From Arbacia lixula (lineage: Eukaryota; Echinodermata; Echinoidea; Arbacioida; Arbaciidae): a DNA stretch of 64,000 nucleotides. A program made the position numbers and the translations under genes. The stretch spans positions 20,957,426-21,021,425 of the forward strand of contig OZ022587.1 of assembly GCA_963669155.1 (NCBI GenBank), read 5' to 3'. The notes beneath the pieces were generated by a model, which made no database searches, was not told the origin of the DNA, and saw nothing but the letters and a program-made list of their open reading frames with translations. Each line of letters starts with the position of its first letter. Position 1 is the first letter of the stretch. Shown in pieces: positions 52,201-64,000 of this stretch.

Positions 52201-55200
52201 TAATCAGGTTTAACTTGTTTTGTCCTAGAAACAACTGCTGTTCTACAGGCATGATGAGTGTAATAAAAATCGTGCATATTCATCGTGCAAAATGCCACAG
52301 CGGTGCATTACGGGTTAAAACCTAGTTCGCGTAAAAGACTGTGCTCCTAACACACGAACTGCTACTAGACTTTGAATCAAAGACTGTTGCAAATTGCATG
52401 ATGCAAGATGCAATGAAATGTTACCCTTGTAATATTTAAATTCCTCATCGGGAGTGACACTGGCTCAAAAATAGTGATATGCACATCGTATTTTACACCT
52501 GTATTGTGTACATTTCTTGATAAGCATTTATCTGAGAGAAATACCTGAAGTAGTTCTCAAGTAAGGGAATGCTAACCAGCAATTCCTGTTGCATTAATCC
52601 TTCATTGGCACACGCCGCTACTTCATTTCAGCAGCTGCCATTCTTTGATCCTCGGGATTATGACAGACTTCAAAAGTCATCTTGGCCTTACACGGTTTTA
52701 ATCCGGCTTAATACTGTTTAGTGACTCTCGTAATCCCCTAGTAATGCTCACGGTATTAGGGGGAGTAATAATAATACATCAATTAAACACTAATAAATTC
52801 GGTGTTGCTGGTTGTTTCTAGTGGACAGAAGTTCGTTCCGTTTTCCGTCGCCTTTAGTAACCATTCATCTTTCTTCTCTGAGGCGACCGTTAACCTTGTC
52901 ATTACAATGGACACACAATGGTGTACAAAGTGTATGGCATTTTTCTTGCTTGGTGGTGAGAGAGTTAAGTAAAAACTACCCAATGCTCCTACAACGTGGC
53001 TTTGACACGCCCGGATGTAAGGCGGAAATGTAATCAAATGGTGTGATTAAACGCTGGGGCGCTGGCTACGTACACAATGGTGTTTACTAGACCGTACCCC
53101 TGTAAATAATAAAAACAAAGGGACAACTTGACCCTTAAAGTTGTTTTCCTCGCGTATCTTGGCTTTATGTACAGCCCGGTATATGAATAATTTTTTAAAA
53201 AGCTTAGTCAAACATGAGGTACTAGTTGTGTAGTAATCCGTATAATACAAAATTATTGCATAACATTCATACTTGCACAATTCAATGTAGTCGTAGGGAG
53301 TGGGGGTGCTCCCCCGTATAAAGAACTTACAATGTATTTGTTGCATTTCAACCTCTCATATTCCACACAAAAATATATGATATGACATAAATGACCGAAC
53401 ATTCCTTTATAAAAATTAAATTAAAAAAAAACCCTTATCTCGACGCGTCTCAGGTCTACGTCGATATACACTGTATCGTGTATGTGTGGGCGGTCTCTCG
53501 CACACTGTGTTACTGTAACGCTGATCACCTCGCACGCCTAACACGCGGGTAGTTTTTTTTTCTATACTGCGTGCAAAAGTTTCTTCGGCGTCGGTCGATA
53601 AGTGACACCTTAAAGTCCGGTTTCCGGTCATTTGTAGGCAATTAATAACGCGGCTGCGGATGTCTTAGTTTTACGACAAAGGAAATTCATATTTGCCGAA
53701 CAGAGCGAACTAAAAAAAACAAGAAAAGAACGCGACCAAACTATACTGCACAATCTATATATGGTATGGAAAGATTAAGAACGAATTAACATTACTACGA
53801 ATTATGTAAAAACAACAAAAAATAGGGCGTCTTGCGAAAAGAGGAGAAGCAGAACAAGGGAGCAAGCAATATAATCGAAAGATTATTGCTTTAGTTTTTT
53901 TTTAATGAAAAGCAACAAAAGCGCAATTTTAAATACAAATTATTTTTAAAAGAATGACCATGCTTAAACAGTTCATGCCTTCGTAAAGAGCAAGGATATC
54001 TACGATCGTCAGTTTACCATTGAAACTATACTTACACGTTCCGCAATTGTCGTTCAATAGGTAAAATATAAATAGTTTAAACGAGTTGTACATGACCACT
54101 TTGCCTTTGTTACTGTTCTATTTGTCATAATTATATTTACAGCGTTATAAATTATCAAGTACAGAATCATGTCCAATCTGACCCTTTTCCTATAATTAAA
54201 AGTGTTGAAACTTCCACCTTACTATGGGCGCATTTTTAACTTTTTAACTTTATCAGCAATCACAAGATACGTCTTAGCAATACCTTCCCATTGGAATAAT
54301 GATGAAGGTCGAGATTTATGCGATATTTGTCACGCTAAATCCTTACAATGGTAACATAGTGATGGTGGTTTTTGAATGACGCCATAAACTATCGATGTGA
54401 ACTCTCTTGCCCGCTGCAGAATGAAGCATGCACCTGTCGTATCCACATTTGAACATCAAGTTCCTAGCAGCTCCACAGGCTATAGATTCATAGGTATAAA
54501 CCCGAAGACCCTCGCGTGGAACACGGACAGCAATTCGCATCAGACTTCTGCTCAAACATGACAAGGGAGGTATTTGGCAGCATCATCATTTAATAATGGT
54601 GGGGATAATGTAGAGTCCTATCATCATATATTTATTAACAGTGATATAATGTCATGTGGGGGAATGGAGGTATATTTAGTATGTTAGCCTGTAGGACTGA
54701 AGGCGTTATCGGATTTCTCTTGCTGGTTGTTTACTCCAGGTCTAGAAGGCTCTGTCTTGAGCTGAGCAAGCCAAGAATATCGCAAGATATGGCGCTATAA
54801 AGTCACAAAGGCCTATTATTACACGTATATGCTTCTAGCAGCATCTCCACCGGACAGTTTAAACGTTGATTGAAATGTGCTGACCTTCAAATGCGTATAT
54901 GAGTTTTCCTTTATATCTGAAATGTATGAAAACGCTCGTCGGAGTTATGACCTTCAGATGAATGGATAGGCATGTTCCTCTTAGACACATCTCTCTCTCT
55001 CTCTCTTCCTCTCATTCTCATTCTGTGATTCATAAAGTTATTGAAATAAGATTGTTTGGATTCGCCTAATCTAGCCTTACCAAGCGACTCGTAGCCCTAC
55101 AAACTATCGAACAAAATCACCTAAATGTATCAAACGTTACAATTATGAGATGAGATGCTACATATATAAGGATAGATGCATACTTCGAAAGGAGGTCTCC

Positions 55201-56810
55201 TTTCTCTTCTATACTCACCTCTTCGATGTTTCGCTCTCTCCTCCTTTTTTTTTCCTGAAGTACAATGATCCGTCAAGAATCGGTGCCGACCATGAATAAA
55301 TAATCACCCTGGCTGGAGCATACGACGGCTGTTACACACACATACACACTATTAGGGAGTAACGAATTGCAGACGCGATATTGCACAAAAGCCCGATAGC
55401 CACAGATTGATGTAACAGATCTGACTTCCCCGAGACGTGATCGTGCATACAAGTCTCTCTTACCAGCCTAGACAGGGGAAGAGAAGAAGTAGGAGGGGGC
55501 AACGGTGTTTGGAGGTCTCGTGTGCGTCAAAAAAAGTTTCAGACCTCAAAGTCCCGGAGAATTAGGGGGAAAGAAAATGACGGCAAATTTTTAAATGACC
55601 GGACGGGATTTAAGTGGCCGCGAAGAAAAAAAAAAGGAGATATCCGCTCGGTGCGTTTTGAACGCGTGCGTGCGTGTGTGTGAGTTTATGTGGGTGTGCG
55701 CGCGCAGGCACCTGTTAGTGTGTAAAGGCGTGTAGGAAGGGAATGTGTGTTATGCGTGTGCGTTCGTGTGTGTGAGTGCGTGTGTTTGTCTGTTTGTATG
55801 TACATGTGTCTGTCAAAGTGTGTGTCTGTGTGGATGCATGTGTAAGAACAAAACCTGAAACTGTGAAATCTAGGACCAGCTTGACGTAATCTTTCGGCAA
55901 TATTTTCCCCTTGCGATGTTGCCATGTGGACCTGATATTGGTTCAGTTCGATACTGTCAGTTTAATGCTGCGCACCTGCAAACTCTAAAAGTGATTCCAG
56001 TTTCAATTCAATACAGTTGCTCAAGTAGCTCTTCCAATACGGCATCTTTTTTCCCCCTTTCTATCCTTCCGTCTTTTGCTTCTTCTTTTTCTTTCTGTTT
56101 GGCTTCTTCCTTTTCTTCTACTTCTTCTTATGTGTCTTTCCCTTCCTCTGCTCCTTGTTATCTGTTTTTGCTTAGTATTTATTTTTCGTCCGTCTTTGCC
56201 ACAGTCGATGGTTAATATTAATTCTGTACAGCACAGCCCCCGTTTCCTTTCTTCCTTATTTCCTTTGTCTAGTTCCTTCTTCTTTCTGTCCAATAAACTC
56301 TTTCAGCACTGTATTTCCTTTTGAATTGTCAGTAATTCCAGTTTCTTTTTCCTTCCCTTTATCTTTTTTTTTTTATTTCTGCTCATCTTTATATTTCGAT
56401 CATCGCGAGTTGTTGATGCTTTAATAAGTAGCTTGTCTGCCTAGTTTTTCTGCTCCAGTATCCTATATTACCTCCTCAGTTTCAAGCAATGGGACTCACA
56501 TGTCAATTGCAACACAGACCATGACCTACGGTACTGAGATCGTTAACCACATCTCTCCTGAAAGATGATGAAAGAGAAGAATCAAGGAAAGAATGTGCTC
56601 TTCTCTCGTCCTTCTTCTTCTTTCGGGGTGTCCTAGTGGCTGAGGGTCCGCGGAGGGGTACAGGCGGAAATCGTCACTTCTTATCGTGGGGAACAGCATT
56701 TCTTTAGTAGAACAGGAAGTCAATTGGCAAATGACGTATTATCCCTCAGTCGACATGGTTGAGAGGGTGGGTGGATGGGGTCAAAGAATGGGGGGGAGGT
56801 CGGGGCAGGG

Positions 56811-56873
<63 letters not shown>
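56811..56873. repeat. (GA)n microsatellite
   Basis: GA run with one AAAG variant, followed by a 14-G run at 56906-56919. Confidence 0.96.
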
Positions 56874-56876
<3 letters not shown>

Positions 56877-57087
56877 ATAATTAAGAAACTAAGAGAGAGG
56901 CGGAAGGGGGGGGGGGGGGCAGATATGACAATCTTAGCCACATTGCGCCCAGATTTGTTGATGCGGGGTTGACATGGCAGAACCCTACCCCCTTATTTTT
57001 TGCCCTTCTCCCCTTCTGCGCCCTTCCTATCACTATTTAGCCATGCTACCTCCATAAATTATGCCTGTCTCCGCCCCCATTCCCCCA

Positions 57088-57089
<2 letters not shown>

Positions 57090-57132
<43 letters not shown>
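57090..57132. repeat. (CT)n microsatellite
   Basis: Pure CT run. Confidence 0.96.
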
Positions 57133-57138
<6 letters not shown>

Positions 57139-58463
57139 TTTATCTCTCTTCATCTTTGTCTCACCCCTCTCCCTCGTCCTCTCTTTAAATTTGACTCTCT
57201 CGTTCCTAGCTGTCTTTTCTCCCTCCAGTTTGATAATTATTCATTAAATTCTAAGTCTAAATTCCTATTTCAATCCCATACACATTGAATTACTTTATAG
57301 CCCCGTAGTTTCCCTTCATATTGACCGTCTTTTTTTTTATTCAGTGGCTTCCTTTTCTCTTCTCGTTCTGCTCGCTATATGTCTACGTCTTCCGGTCATT
57401 CTTTTCTATCTCTTCCTCCGTTCCTTCCTTCCTCCTTTCTTTGCACCTTTATTGTAACATTCTTCGTTTCATCTTCATCACGTCTTATAATTTTTTAGGG
57501 GATGATTGGTGACAAGAAATGCGATTATATGAAAATGCATTTTGGTATTAATATGTCATTTACCCGTCATATGCGTTTAAATTTCGTAAATGCTCTTCCT
57601 TCCTCTTATCTTGCTTGTTTTATATTCATCTCCTCTCCTCATTCCTCACAGCTTCAAACATCCAACCCCCCCCCCCCCCCACTTCTTACATTAAGCTATA
57701 GGCTAAGATACTGTACTGAGTCTCCGCTATATGCAATATAGTACATTCACGACTGTGCATGAATGTATACTCATTGGTTCGCGTAGATAACTAATACCAA
57801 TACGAGGGCATTATTCTTTTCCCCAGAAGTCCGACGAGTTTTTTCCCTCATTGAACGTTAATTTATGTAGCTATGGCACTTCGCTGTTCAGTCGGCTCGT
57901 AGATTTCACCTGCGCCGCCATTGTTTCGCGCGCAAAACACGATGAAAAGCGCGCGCCATTGCAGCTGCCTCTTTTTCGTCTACTAAAATATGAAGGGAGA
58001 ATAGTGTGTGAGAGAGAAAGAGAGATTGCTATATTTATAACCACGTGTATTTGAATGCATTCGGAACCTAAAATTAGCCTATACGTCTTAAATGTGATGT
58101 AAAGATATTTTTCATGAGTTTTATTAAAGTTAATAGAACGAAAACCTTGAATCATGGTAGAAGTGTCGTTGTATTTTCTTCTGTTGTATGTGAACATGGA
58201 TTATTTATTTGCGTGTGAAATATCGCAGTATTTCATTAGCATGTGATGGGTGTATGGTAGGCATGTTCTATGGTATCGATTGGTGACGTGTGGTTGTGTT
58301 TCGGCAAACACAGATTCCAGTGTAATAACGGTGGGGAGGAAATATGATTGACAACAGCAGTACAGTTTTGTTTTAGAAAGTCATACACATTATACTGTAT
58401 TGCCTATTACGCACCACGTTCACATCTAGAGTAGAAGTACAAACACAACAAACACAGATACAA

Positions 58464-58465
<2 letters not shown>

Positions 58466-58510
<45 letters not shown>

Positions 58511-58524
58511 AATTATTATGTGTA

Positions 58525-58557
<33 letters not shown>

Positions 58558-58560
58558 ATG
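58466..58560. repeat. (CT)n and (GT)n/(GTAT)n microsatellites
   Basis: CT run at 58466-58504, then GT and GTAT units at 58520-58560. Confidence 0.95.
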
Positions 58561-58992
58561 AGTGTGTTTGCTATAATGTAGGCTTGTATAATTGTATAAA
58601 TGAGTGTTCCAATGGGTAAAATATGGTCTACAAATATGTGACGTTTAAAAGCTTTGATAATTAACAAATCTTACATACAAGTTTACATTAGTACATTTGT
58701 TATAATGATACGAATAAGTTGGGGAAAAATTTTGAAATTTTTGAAAAATTATCAATTTTCGAAAAATAAATCTAAATGTATAACAGCGTGATGCTCGGTC
58801 TTATTTTTATTTGATAAGTTAAAATAAATAAAAATGTAGTTACCCCTCCAACTAAAACATGTGGTATTATACAAAGACGGAGAGTATGATGTGATAAATT
58901 CCTTTACTAGTTCGATGGGAATTGTTGATTTGCGATATTCTGGATGAAGTTGAAGTACATGTAAAGGCATCTCTCCTCTTTCCTCTTAACAC

Positions 58993-59064
58993 CTGCGGTT
59001 CCCCGTGAGTTCCCGAGCCGCTGTGACCCCGGTGGATAGGCGGGCGGGGAGGTGATGCAAACAT
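58993..59064 (-). other. candidate 5' coding exon (weak)
   Basis: An ATG at 59064 opens 24 codons (MFASPPRPPIHRG, then HSGSGTHGEPQ) ending at a possible donor CCGCAG|gtgtta. The end phase is 0, as required by the N-terminal exon at 47514. Two more potential minus-strand donors lie just upstream, gtaagc (near 59089) and gtaacg (near 59155), so this GC-rich patch in AT-rich DNA could be an alternative first exon or 5' UTR. The peptide does not resemble the short N-termini of vertebrate ERG or FLI1. Treat it as speculative. Confidence 0.15.
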
Positions 59065-60071
59065 GGCTTAGCCAGGATGCCGAGCTTACCCGAATTTCCT
59101 CCAAATTCCCAGCTCGAAAACCGGTAAAATGAAAATAAAACCTGCCGTTACCTGACAACCTAATTAGACCGGATTACTATGTTATTACTCTGCACAATTT
59201 CCTTGGTCGTTTTACAACTAACAAACAAAACGATTGCATTATCCTATGTTTCGACTCCACGCTTATATTTTTAAAAGCCATAGACATCGTCCTGACAAGG
59301 TCACATTATTTTGTCAAAGTTTGAAGAATACTAAGAAGTCACAGCACAAACACAAGTACTATAGTGAAGAAAGGAGCTACCTTCAATCCAGCTATTATAC
59401 ACTTTGTCCAAAATAAGTAAGGCCATTGTGTAGATATACAGCTGCAAAGATAAGCTAGACATCTACACAATTCAATCTATTATAGAAGATATCGTTATAT
59501 AGATAGAAATATCCAAGGGAAAGGAATGCGTGCATCAATATTAAAGAGGTATTTAGGGAAAGCCAAATTAAGGTAAACCAATTATTATAAATGAAAACGT
59601 ATATCTATCAATGTATGTACATTAGAAAATAAGGAAAACTAGTATTCTCAAACAAATAACGTAATAAAGTGTTGAATGAATACGGAGAAGTTAACCAATA
59701 AGTTGATATAGAAAATGCAGCCAAGGTTTCGAAACACTTGCCATAAGTAACCCGCATAGCCTCAGTCAACAGGGCCGGAATATGTCGCATTAAGGATTGC
59801 TTCCCGGCAACCTTGCTCAGCAAATTCTCTGCCTAAAGATTCTTATACTCGGGGATTATCCAGCGTGTTGATACCTCACAGAAGATGAAGAGGGAGATGG
59901 CTGGGGGATAGGAGGGGGGAGGGGTGGAGGAGGGGAGCAAGAGGGGGAGGATAAAGGTCGGAAGAGGGTACGAAGTTTGACATACTTTCTATTCTGTTTC
60001 TGTGTAAGGGTAACCGTTGGAAGTGATCCCTCCATCTACCATGTTCACTACGTAGATAATGGCAATAGGGT

Positions 60072-60276
60072 CTGCAAAGCCGGGTTCACGGCGAGGCGGT
60101 TTGCCGTTTGCCGCTTGCCTTTTTCTTTCGCCGCGGCAAAGCAAGAATTGCGCTATGATGGCAATTTGTAAATTCTCAGGTGGCCCACAGCTCCATTGGA
60201 TTGGAAAAACGGAATAGTGAAAGTGTCACCCTGGCAAACGGGAGCGGTAAACCCTGCCATGTGAATGTACCTAAAG
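60072..60276. mobile_element. degenerate relative of the 48382 TIR element
   Basis: The left side carries GGGTTCACGG then GGCGGTTTGCCG. The right side carries CGGTAAACCCTGCC then ATGTGAATGTACC, whose inverse complement (GGTACATTCACAT then GGGTTTACCG) aligns with it and with the ends of 48382-48598. The interior shares GCCGC and TTGCCG motifs. Confidence 0.5.
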
Positions 60277-61240
60277 GAATGGCGGTGGAGTAACGACCCG
60301 ACAGAAAGTATACAGATAAGAAAGAAGAGGCAGAAAGGGATGGGTAAAGACAAAGAAAGGAAGACGATATAGATGAAGAAGAGAAACAAGAAGATGAAGA
60401 CGGTGAATGGAGATGTGTGATAGGAAGACAAAAAGAAACCGGAATAATGGGAATAATTATGAATGATCATGTATAGATCATCTAACCACAGCTTGATGTA
60501 GAGAAATATAATGACCCTGAAATTATCAGTCTCAGATAATTTTAGGAAAGGAAGAAGAAGGAGAAAAGGGGAAAAAGGATGATGGTGAAGGGGGTGGGTG
60601 CCGGAATGGGGAAGGAGATAATTGTGGAAGAGGTGGTGATATATGAAGGGAAGGTTTTGTGAGAGAGAGTATTCTTATTTTTTCGGCAGAATATATTCAA
60701 TATTGCTCAAGAACGAACCTTCGAGACAAAAATATGAACCCAAGGATTGCAGGTGACACCAAGCCTACTAAACAAACCAACTAATAGTCTCAACCTCACT
60801 GACGAACTTCCCCTCCAAAACCTTGCCCCACTTCTGTTCTATCTATTATAGTTTTCCTTAAACTTTTGTTTAATAGTACGTTTTATTCTGAATTTGGTTT
60901 TACTCCGAGGGGATGTGTATTCTAATGTTTTATAACTTTCCTATAAAAATAGTACACTGATAACGATGATGAAATTAAGTAAACTTTCAGCAAATGCAAA
61001 TAATGTGTTGCCAAACATTTAACTGAATTATCCTTACGAGAAAATGGAAATACATTTTCCAGGGGCTTACACAATTTCACAACTAATCGTAATATACCGC
61101 CTAACCATAAGCCTACAGTTGCAGCAGCAGATTTGGCTGTTTCGCCCATTGTCGCTACCCGCCTACCTCCCCCGGTCGTGTTCATTGTCATCCCGTATCA
61201 AACGCGCATAAATCATCCCTGCGCGACCGTCTGTCTGTCT

Positions 61241-61254
61241 GTCTCCATGGCAAC
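61241..61254. promoter_or_regulatory. perfect RFX X-box
   Basis: GTCTCCATGGCAAC fits the X-box consensus GTHNYYATRRNAAC at every position. It lies in a CpG-richer patch upstream of the recognised exons. RFX factors act at such sites, often in ciliary genes. Function here is inferred only from the motif. Confidence 0.35.
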
Positions 61255-61996
61255 CGCATCAGCTGAGCGGTCATTCATCCAGCAGACTCGCACATTTATC
61301 GCAGTGTTGCCAATTTGCGTTGGCACTTTTAGGATATGATTATTATCTCTCGTCACGCTTCGGTACAAACGCTAGTAAAAAGAAAAAACGGCTTTCAAAT
61401 TTTCTCCATTTGAACTCTAGAAAAAAAAGTGGATCTACTATCGCCTCGTCATAATTGATGAATAAGAATTCGCTTTTGGCAGAGAATGTCTGGTTCTTGA
61501 ATTTGGATGTCATGGCATTTTTGCAAAAAGAAACGGCTTCTCTTGTCAGTTTGTAGAATTGGGAGCGATTGTTATGCGTCGTTAAAGGCGGACAGAACCC
61601 TGGGATGACAAGTTTGCTTATTTGAAACAGGACAATAAGAAAACTAAAGTGGTAACAATTTGAAAAGAGAAACGACGGTTCATAAGAAAATGAAGACATT
61701 TTGAAGACTGGATCACTAGTCCAAACATTTTTTCTAAGCAACTCCAGTTGTCCCAATAGAGCTAGATAATGTATTAGAGACGGTTAGTTGCCCGTGATGG
61801 ATATATTCTACAAACTTAACATGCTCCTAATTGTACGATTATAAGGCTAATGAATGATACAGTTACTCATGTATATAAAGACACAACAAGTGGTCTATAA
61901 AGACAGGTGGTGTTTTAAGGTAATAACCTATATAGACAGGTTCGTTTGTGCTTTGAATACAACAATGGTCTTTTAATAACATTTCTTCCTTTCCTT

Positions 61997-62087
61997 AACC
62001 CTTTGTGTGCGAGGCAAACTGCTCCTCTATGTGATTTGCGTGCATTTCTTGTTTTAAAATGCAACAATGGCACTTAAAGGGCTGAAC
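61997..62087 (+). repeat. dispersed TTAACCC/GTGCCA repeat, fullest copy
   Basis: TTAACCCTTTGTGTGCGAGG, then CTGCTCCTCTATGTGATTTG and CGTGCATT, closing with TGGCACTTAAAGGG. The ends form an imperfect inverted repeat (CCTTTGTGTGC against CCTTTAAGTGCCA), suggesting a roughly 90-bp palindromic MITE. Confidence 0.7.
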
Positions 62088-62675
62088 TATCCATGACCTA
62101 CTTTTCTGATTTACAAATACCTATCCACTTGTTATTAAGAGATTGTTCTTCTTTAAGATGAGAGCGTTATTTGTGAGACGAGTCGCGTATTTCGTTCGCT
62201 CTGAGCTTATGTGGTTAATGGTTCGGCTTCCTTTACGATATGACCTTTGGAAGACTTTCTAGTGAGCGGGACTAATTGACTTGATTTTGAGCGACAGCTC
62301 GTGAGGGAAAGAGAGAAAATAAACCTCCGAGAAGTCTTTGTCGGAAACACGACAGCTTTGGGCAAAAAGGAGAACTGAACTAAGATCTCAGACAGGTATC
62401 TATTACAATTTAATCTAATCCCCTAGTGTAAAGGTGCCACGGTCAACGGGCCAATTTTCGCTCCTTAATTTTGTCTATGCCTTGCGTTTTCCTTGAAAGG
62501 AAAACGGAAAAATGATTTATTAGAAAAACAATAAATCTTATCCGCCCGTCAAAACGTTTTAAAGTTCAGTCTAGTTGTGTCTCTTGCAAAAACAATCTTA
62601 AGCCAGTGGTTTCAGGCTATCGTTATTAAAACTTGATATATTTAGACGATGTAGGTAAGAGGAGCACCCCCACCA

Positions 62676-62692
62676 TTCTCTCTCACTCTCTC

Positions 62693-62783
<91 letters not shown>

Positions 62784-62807
62784 TTCCCTCTCTCTCTCTC
62801 TCTCTCT
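62676..62807. repeat. (CT)n/(CTTT)n microsatellite
   Basis: CT units mixed with TTTCTC variants. Confidence 0.95.
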
Positions 62808-63867
62808 ACTCTATCGCTCTCTACCCGTTACGTCATTTTTGCCTGTCTTGTGTCAGGCTAAACCGTATTTTCTTTACAACACGCCCATCATGACAATGCA
62901 CAAAACATTCCATGTCTCGGCTTACGCACACACACACACACACACACCAATTTGCGACTCATCAGGTGTTAACATTTACACTAATATTCCGAGTGCTTTT
63001 TATCCCAGTGTACATATATTAAACGCCTGGTGATGTACGTTTAACACAACACTTAGAATTGTAAACACCAAAAGAACAATAATGAAAAAAATTGTAAGTT
63101 AAAGGGGTTAAAGGCTAGGTATAATAGTGTTAAAGCATGCATGATAATCAATGTAGCGCCGTCCCGTCATAACCATGGGTCCATATCTTGTGTGATTTCA
63201 AGATACCAGGCAAGAAACATCTCCAAAGTCGTGGAAATTAAACGAAATTTTGACCTCTTTGATGACGGCAGCATAGATTTACGTTGTTTTTTTTTTCTCA
63301 AGAATTGCAACATTCAAGCAGGTGCCAGGCAGTATCCGGTTCACCGAACGAAAAGGAAAATAATGACAACAAATGAGAGCAAACAAATCAACACCTACAG
63401 ATAACCGATACACTACGTAGAACCCGACAGCCTGCGGTTCCTTTTCGAATAAGAGGAGGGGGTAAATCATGGTTATTTTGTGGTGAAACTTTGGATTAAG
63501 TGATTTTTAATTGCTGGCGCACCTCTTGAGGCCAGACAGTACGTACATGACGGTTTGAGAAACTCATATTGACATCCAGACAAATTGCAGTAGTGTGGCT
63601 TGGTTTTTGTAGATGACCGCGCGTAATTGGTTGATTTATGACACGTGGTCACTCAACTTCTCTCACGCGCCCACTTGGAATTAGGTCTCTAATTTCAGGC
63701 CAATGATACCCGGGAAGCAACGGCAGCCTTTTTGTGATATTCTATTTCTAATTTTACGTTCTCTCCCTCTCTCCCTCCCTTTCAATACCGCTTTCTTTCT
63801 TTCTTTTCTCTCTCACTCTTCCTCGGCTATCAATATTTATCTTTCTCGGTTCCCCTCTCACCAGCGG

Positions 63868-63906
63868 ACACACACACGCACACACACGCACACACACACA
63901 CACACA
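63868..63906. repeat. (CA)n microsatellite
   Basis: CA units with two CG interruptions. Confidence 0.95.
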
Positions 63907-64000
63907 TCCACGTAAAAGGATATGCGCTCACACAAATAATATTGTTGTTACCTTCATTGATTGTAATCATAACGATGATTATTCTCAGTATTAAAAACCA

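Larger units (their letters stand above)
47515..64000 (-). other. upstream intron or 5' region of the Erg ortholog
   Basis: The phase-0 acceptor at 47515 shows that at least one exon lies upstream. This stretch has (GAT)n, (CT)n, (GA)n, (CA)n and (GT)n tracts, two TIR-like elements and a perfect X-box. Nothing here can be assigned confidently as a first exon. Confidence 0.7.

Overview
The window looks like intron-rich DNA from an invertebrate animal nuclear genome. The best guess is a deuterostome such as an echinoderm. That rests on a single Erg/Fli-type ETS gene with introns of about 10 kb, dense microsatellites, many poly(C) runs and short dispersed palindromic repeats. No prokaryotic gene organisation, rRNA or complete gene is visible, so the organism assignment is inference.

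The only gene I can support is on the minus strand: an ortholog of the vertebrate ERG/FLI1 transcription factors. In transcript order its recognisable exons are 47514-46989 (conserved N-terminus and PPPNxTTNExRVIVPA block), 35137-34937 (Pointed/SAM domain), 25481-25404 (TSDDxDKALQ linker), 23835-23749 (a YN/HQ-rich linker) and 22975-22901 (GGxAF linker). All have canonical GT-AG borders and compatible phases. Together they give 967 nt (322 codons plus one base). The DNA-binding ETS domain is not in the window and should lie to the left of base 1. The first coding exon is not identified; a weak candidate is at 59064-58993.

Layout: 1-22900 is an intron open to the left, holding a 24-bp minisatellite (3745-4442), a 46-bp tandem repeat, long GA/CT tracts and dispersed repeats. 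22901-25481 is a compact cluster of three linker exons. 25482-34936 is an intron with a tRNA-derived SINE-like head, a CpG-rich repetitive element ending in a hairpin, and a 485-bp (AGT)n array. 34937-35137 is the Pointed exon. It is flanked downstream by duplicated copies of its own 5' splice site and upstream by a CRE-containing tandem repeat. 35138-46988 is an intron with GAA and GA arrays, and 46989-47514 is the N-terminal exon. 47515-64000 is upstream intron or 5' region with two TIR-bearing non-autonomous elements and a perfect RFX X-box.

The four downstream exons are all symmetric (phase 1 to phase 1), so any one could be skipped without a frameshift. That fits a gene whose isoforms vary in the Pointed and linker modules ahead of the ETS domain. 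Nearly all remaining sequence is intronic and low-complexity; most open frames in it are translations of simple repeats.
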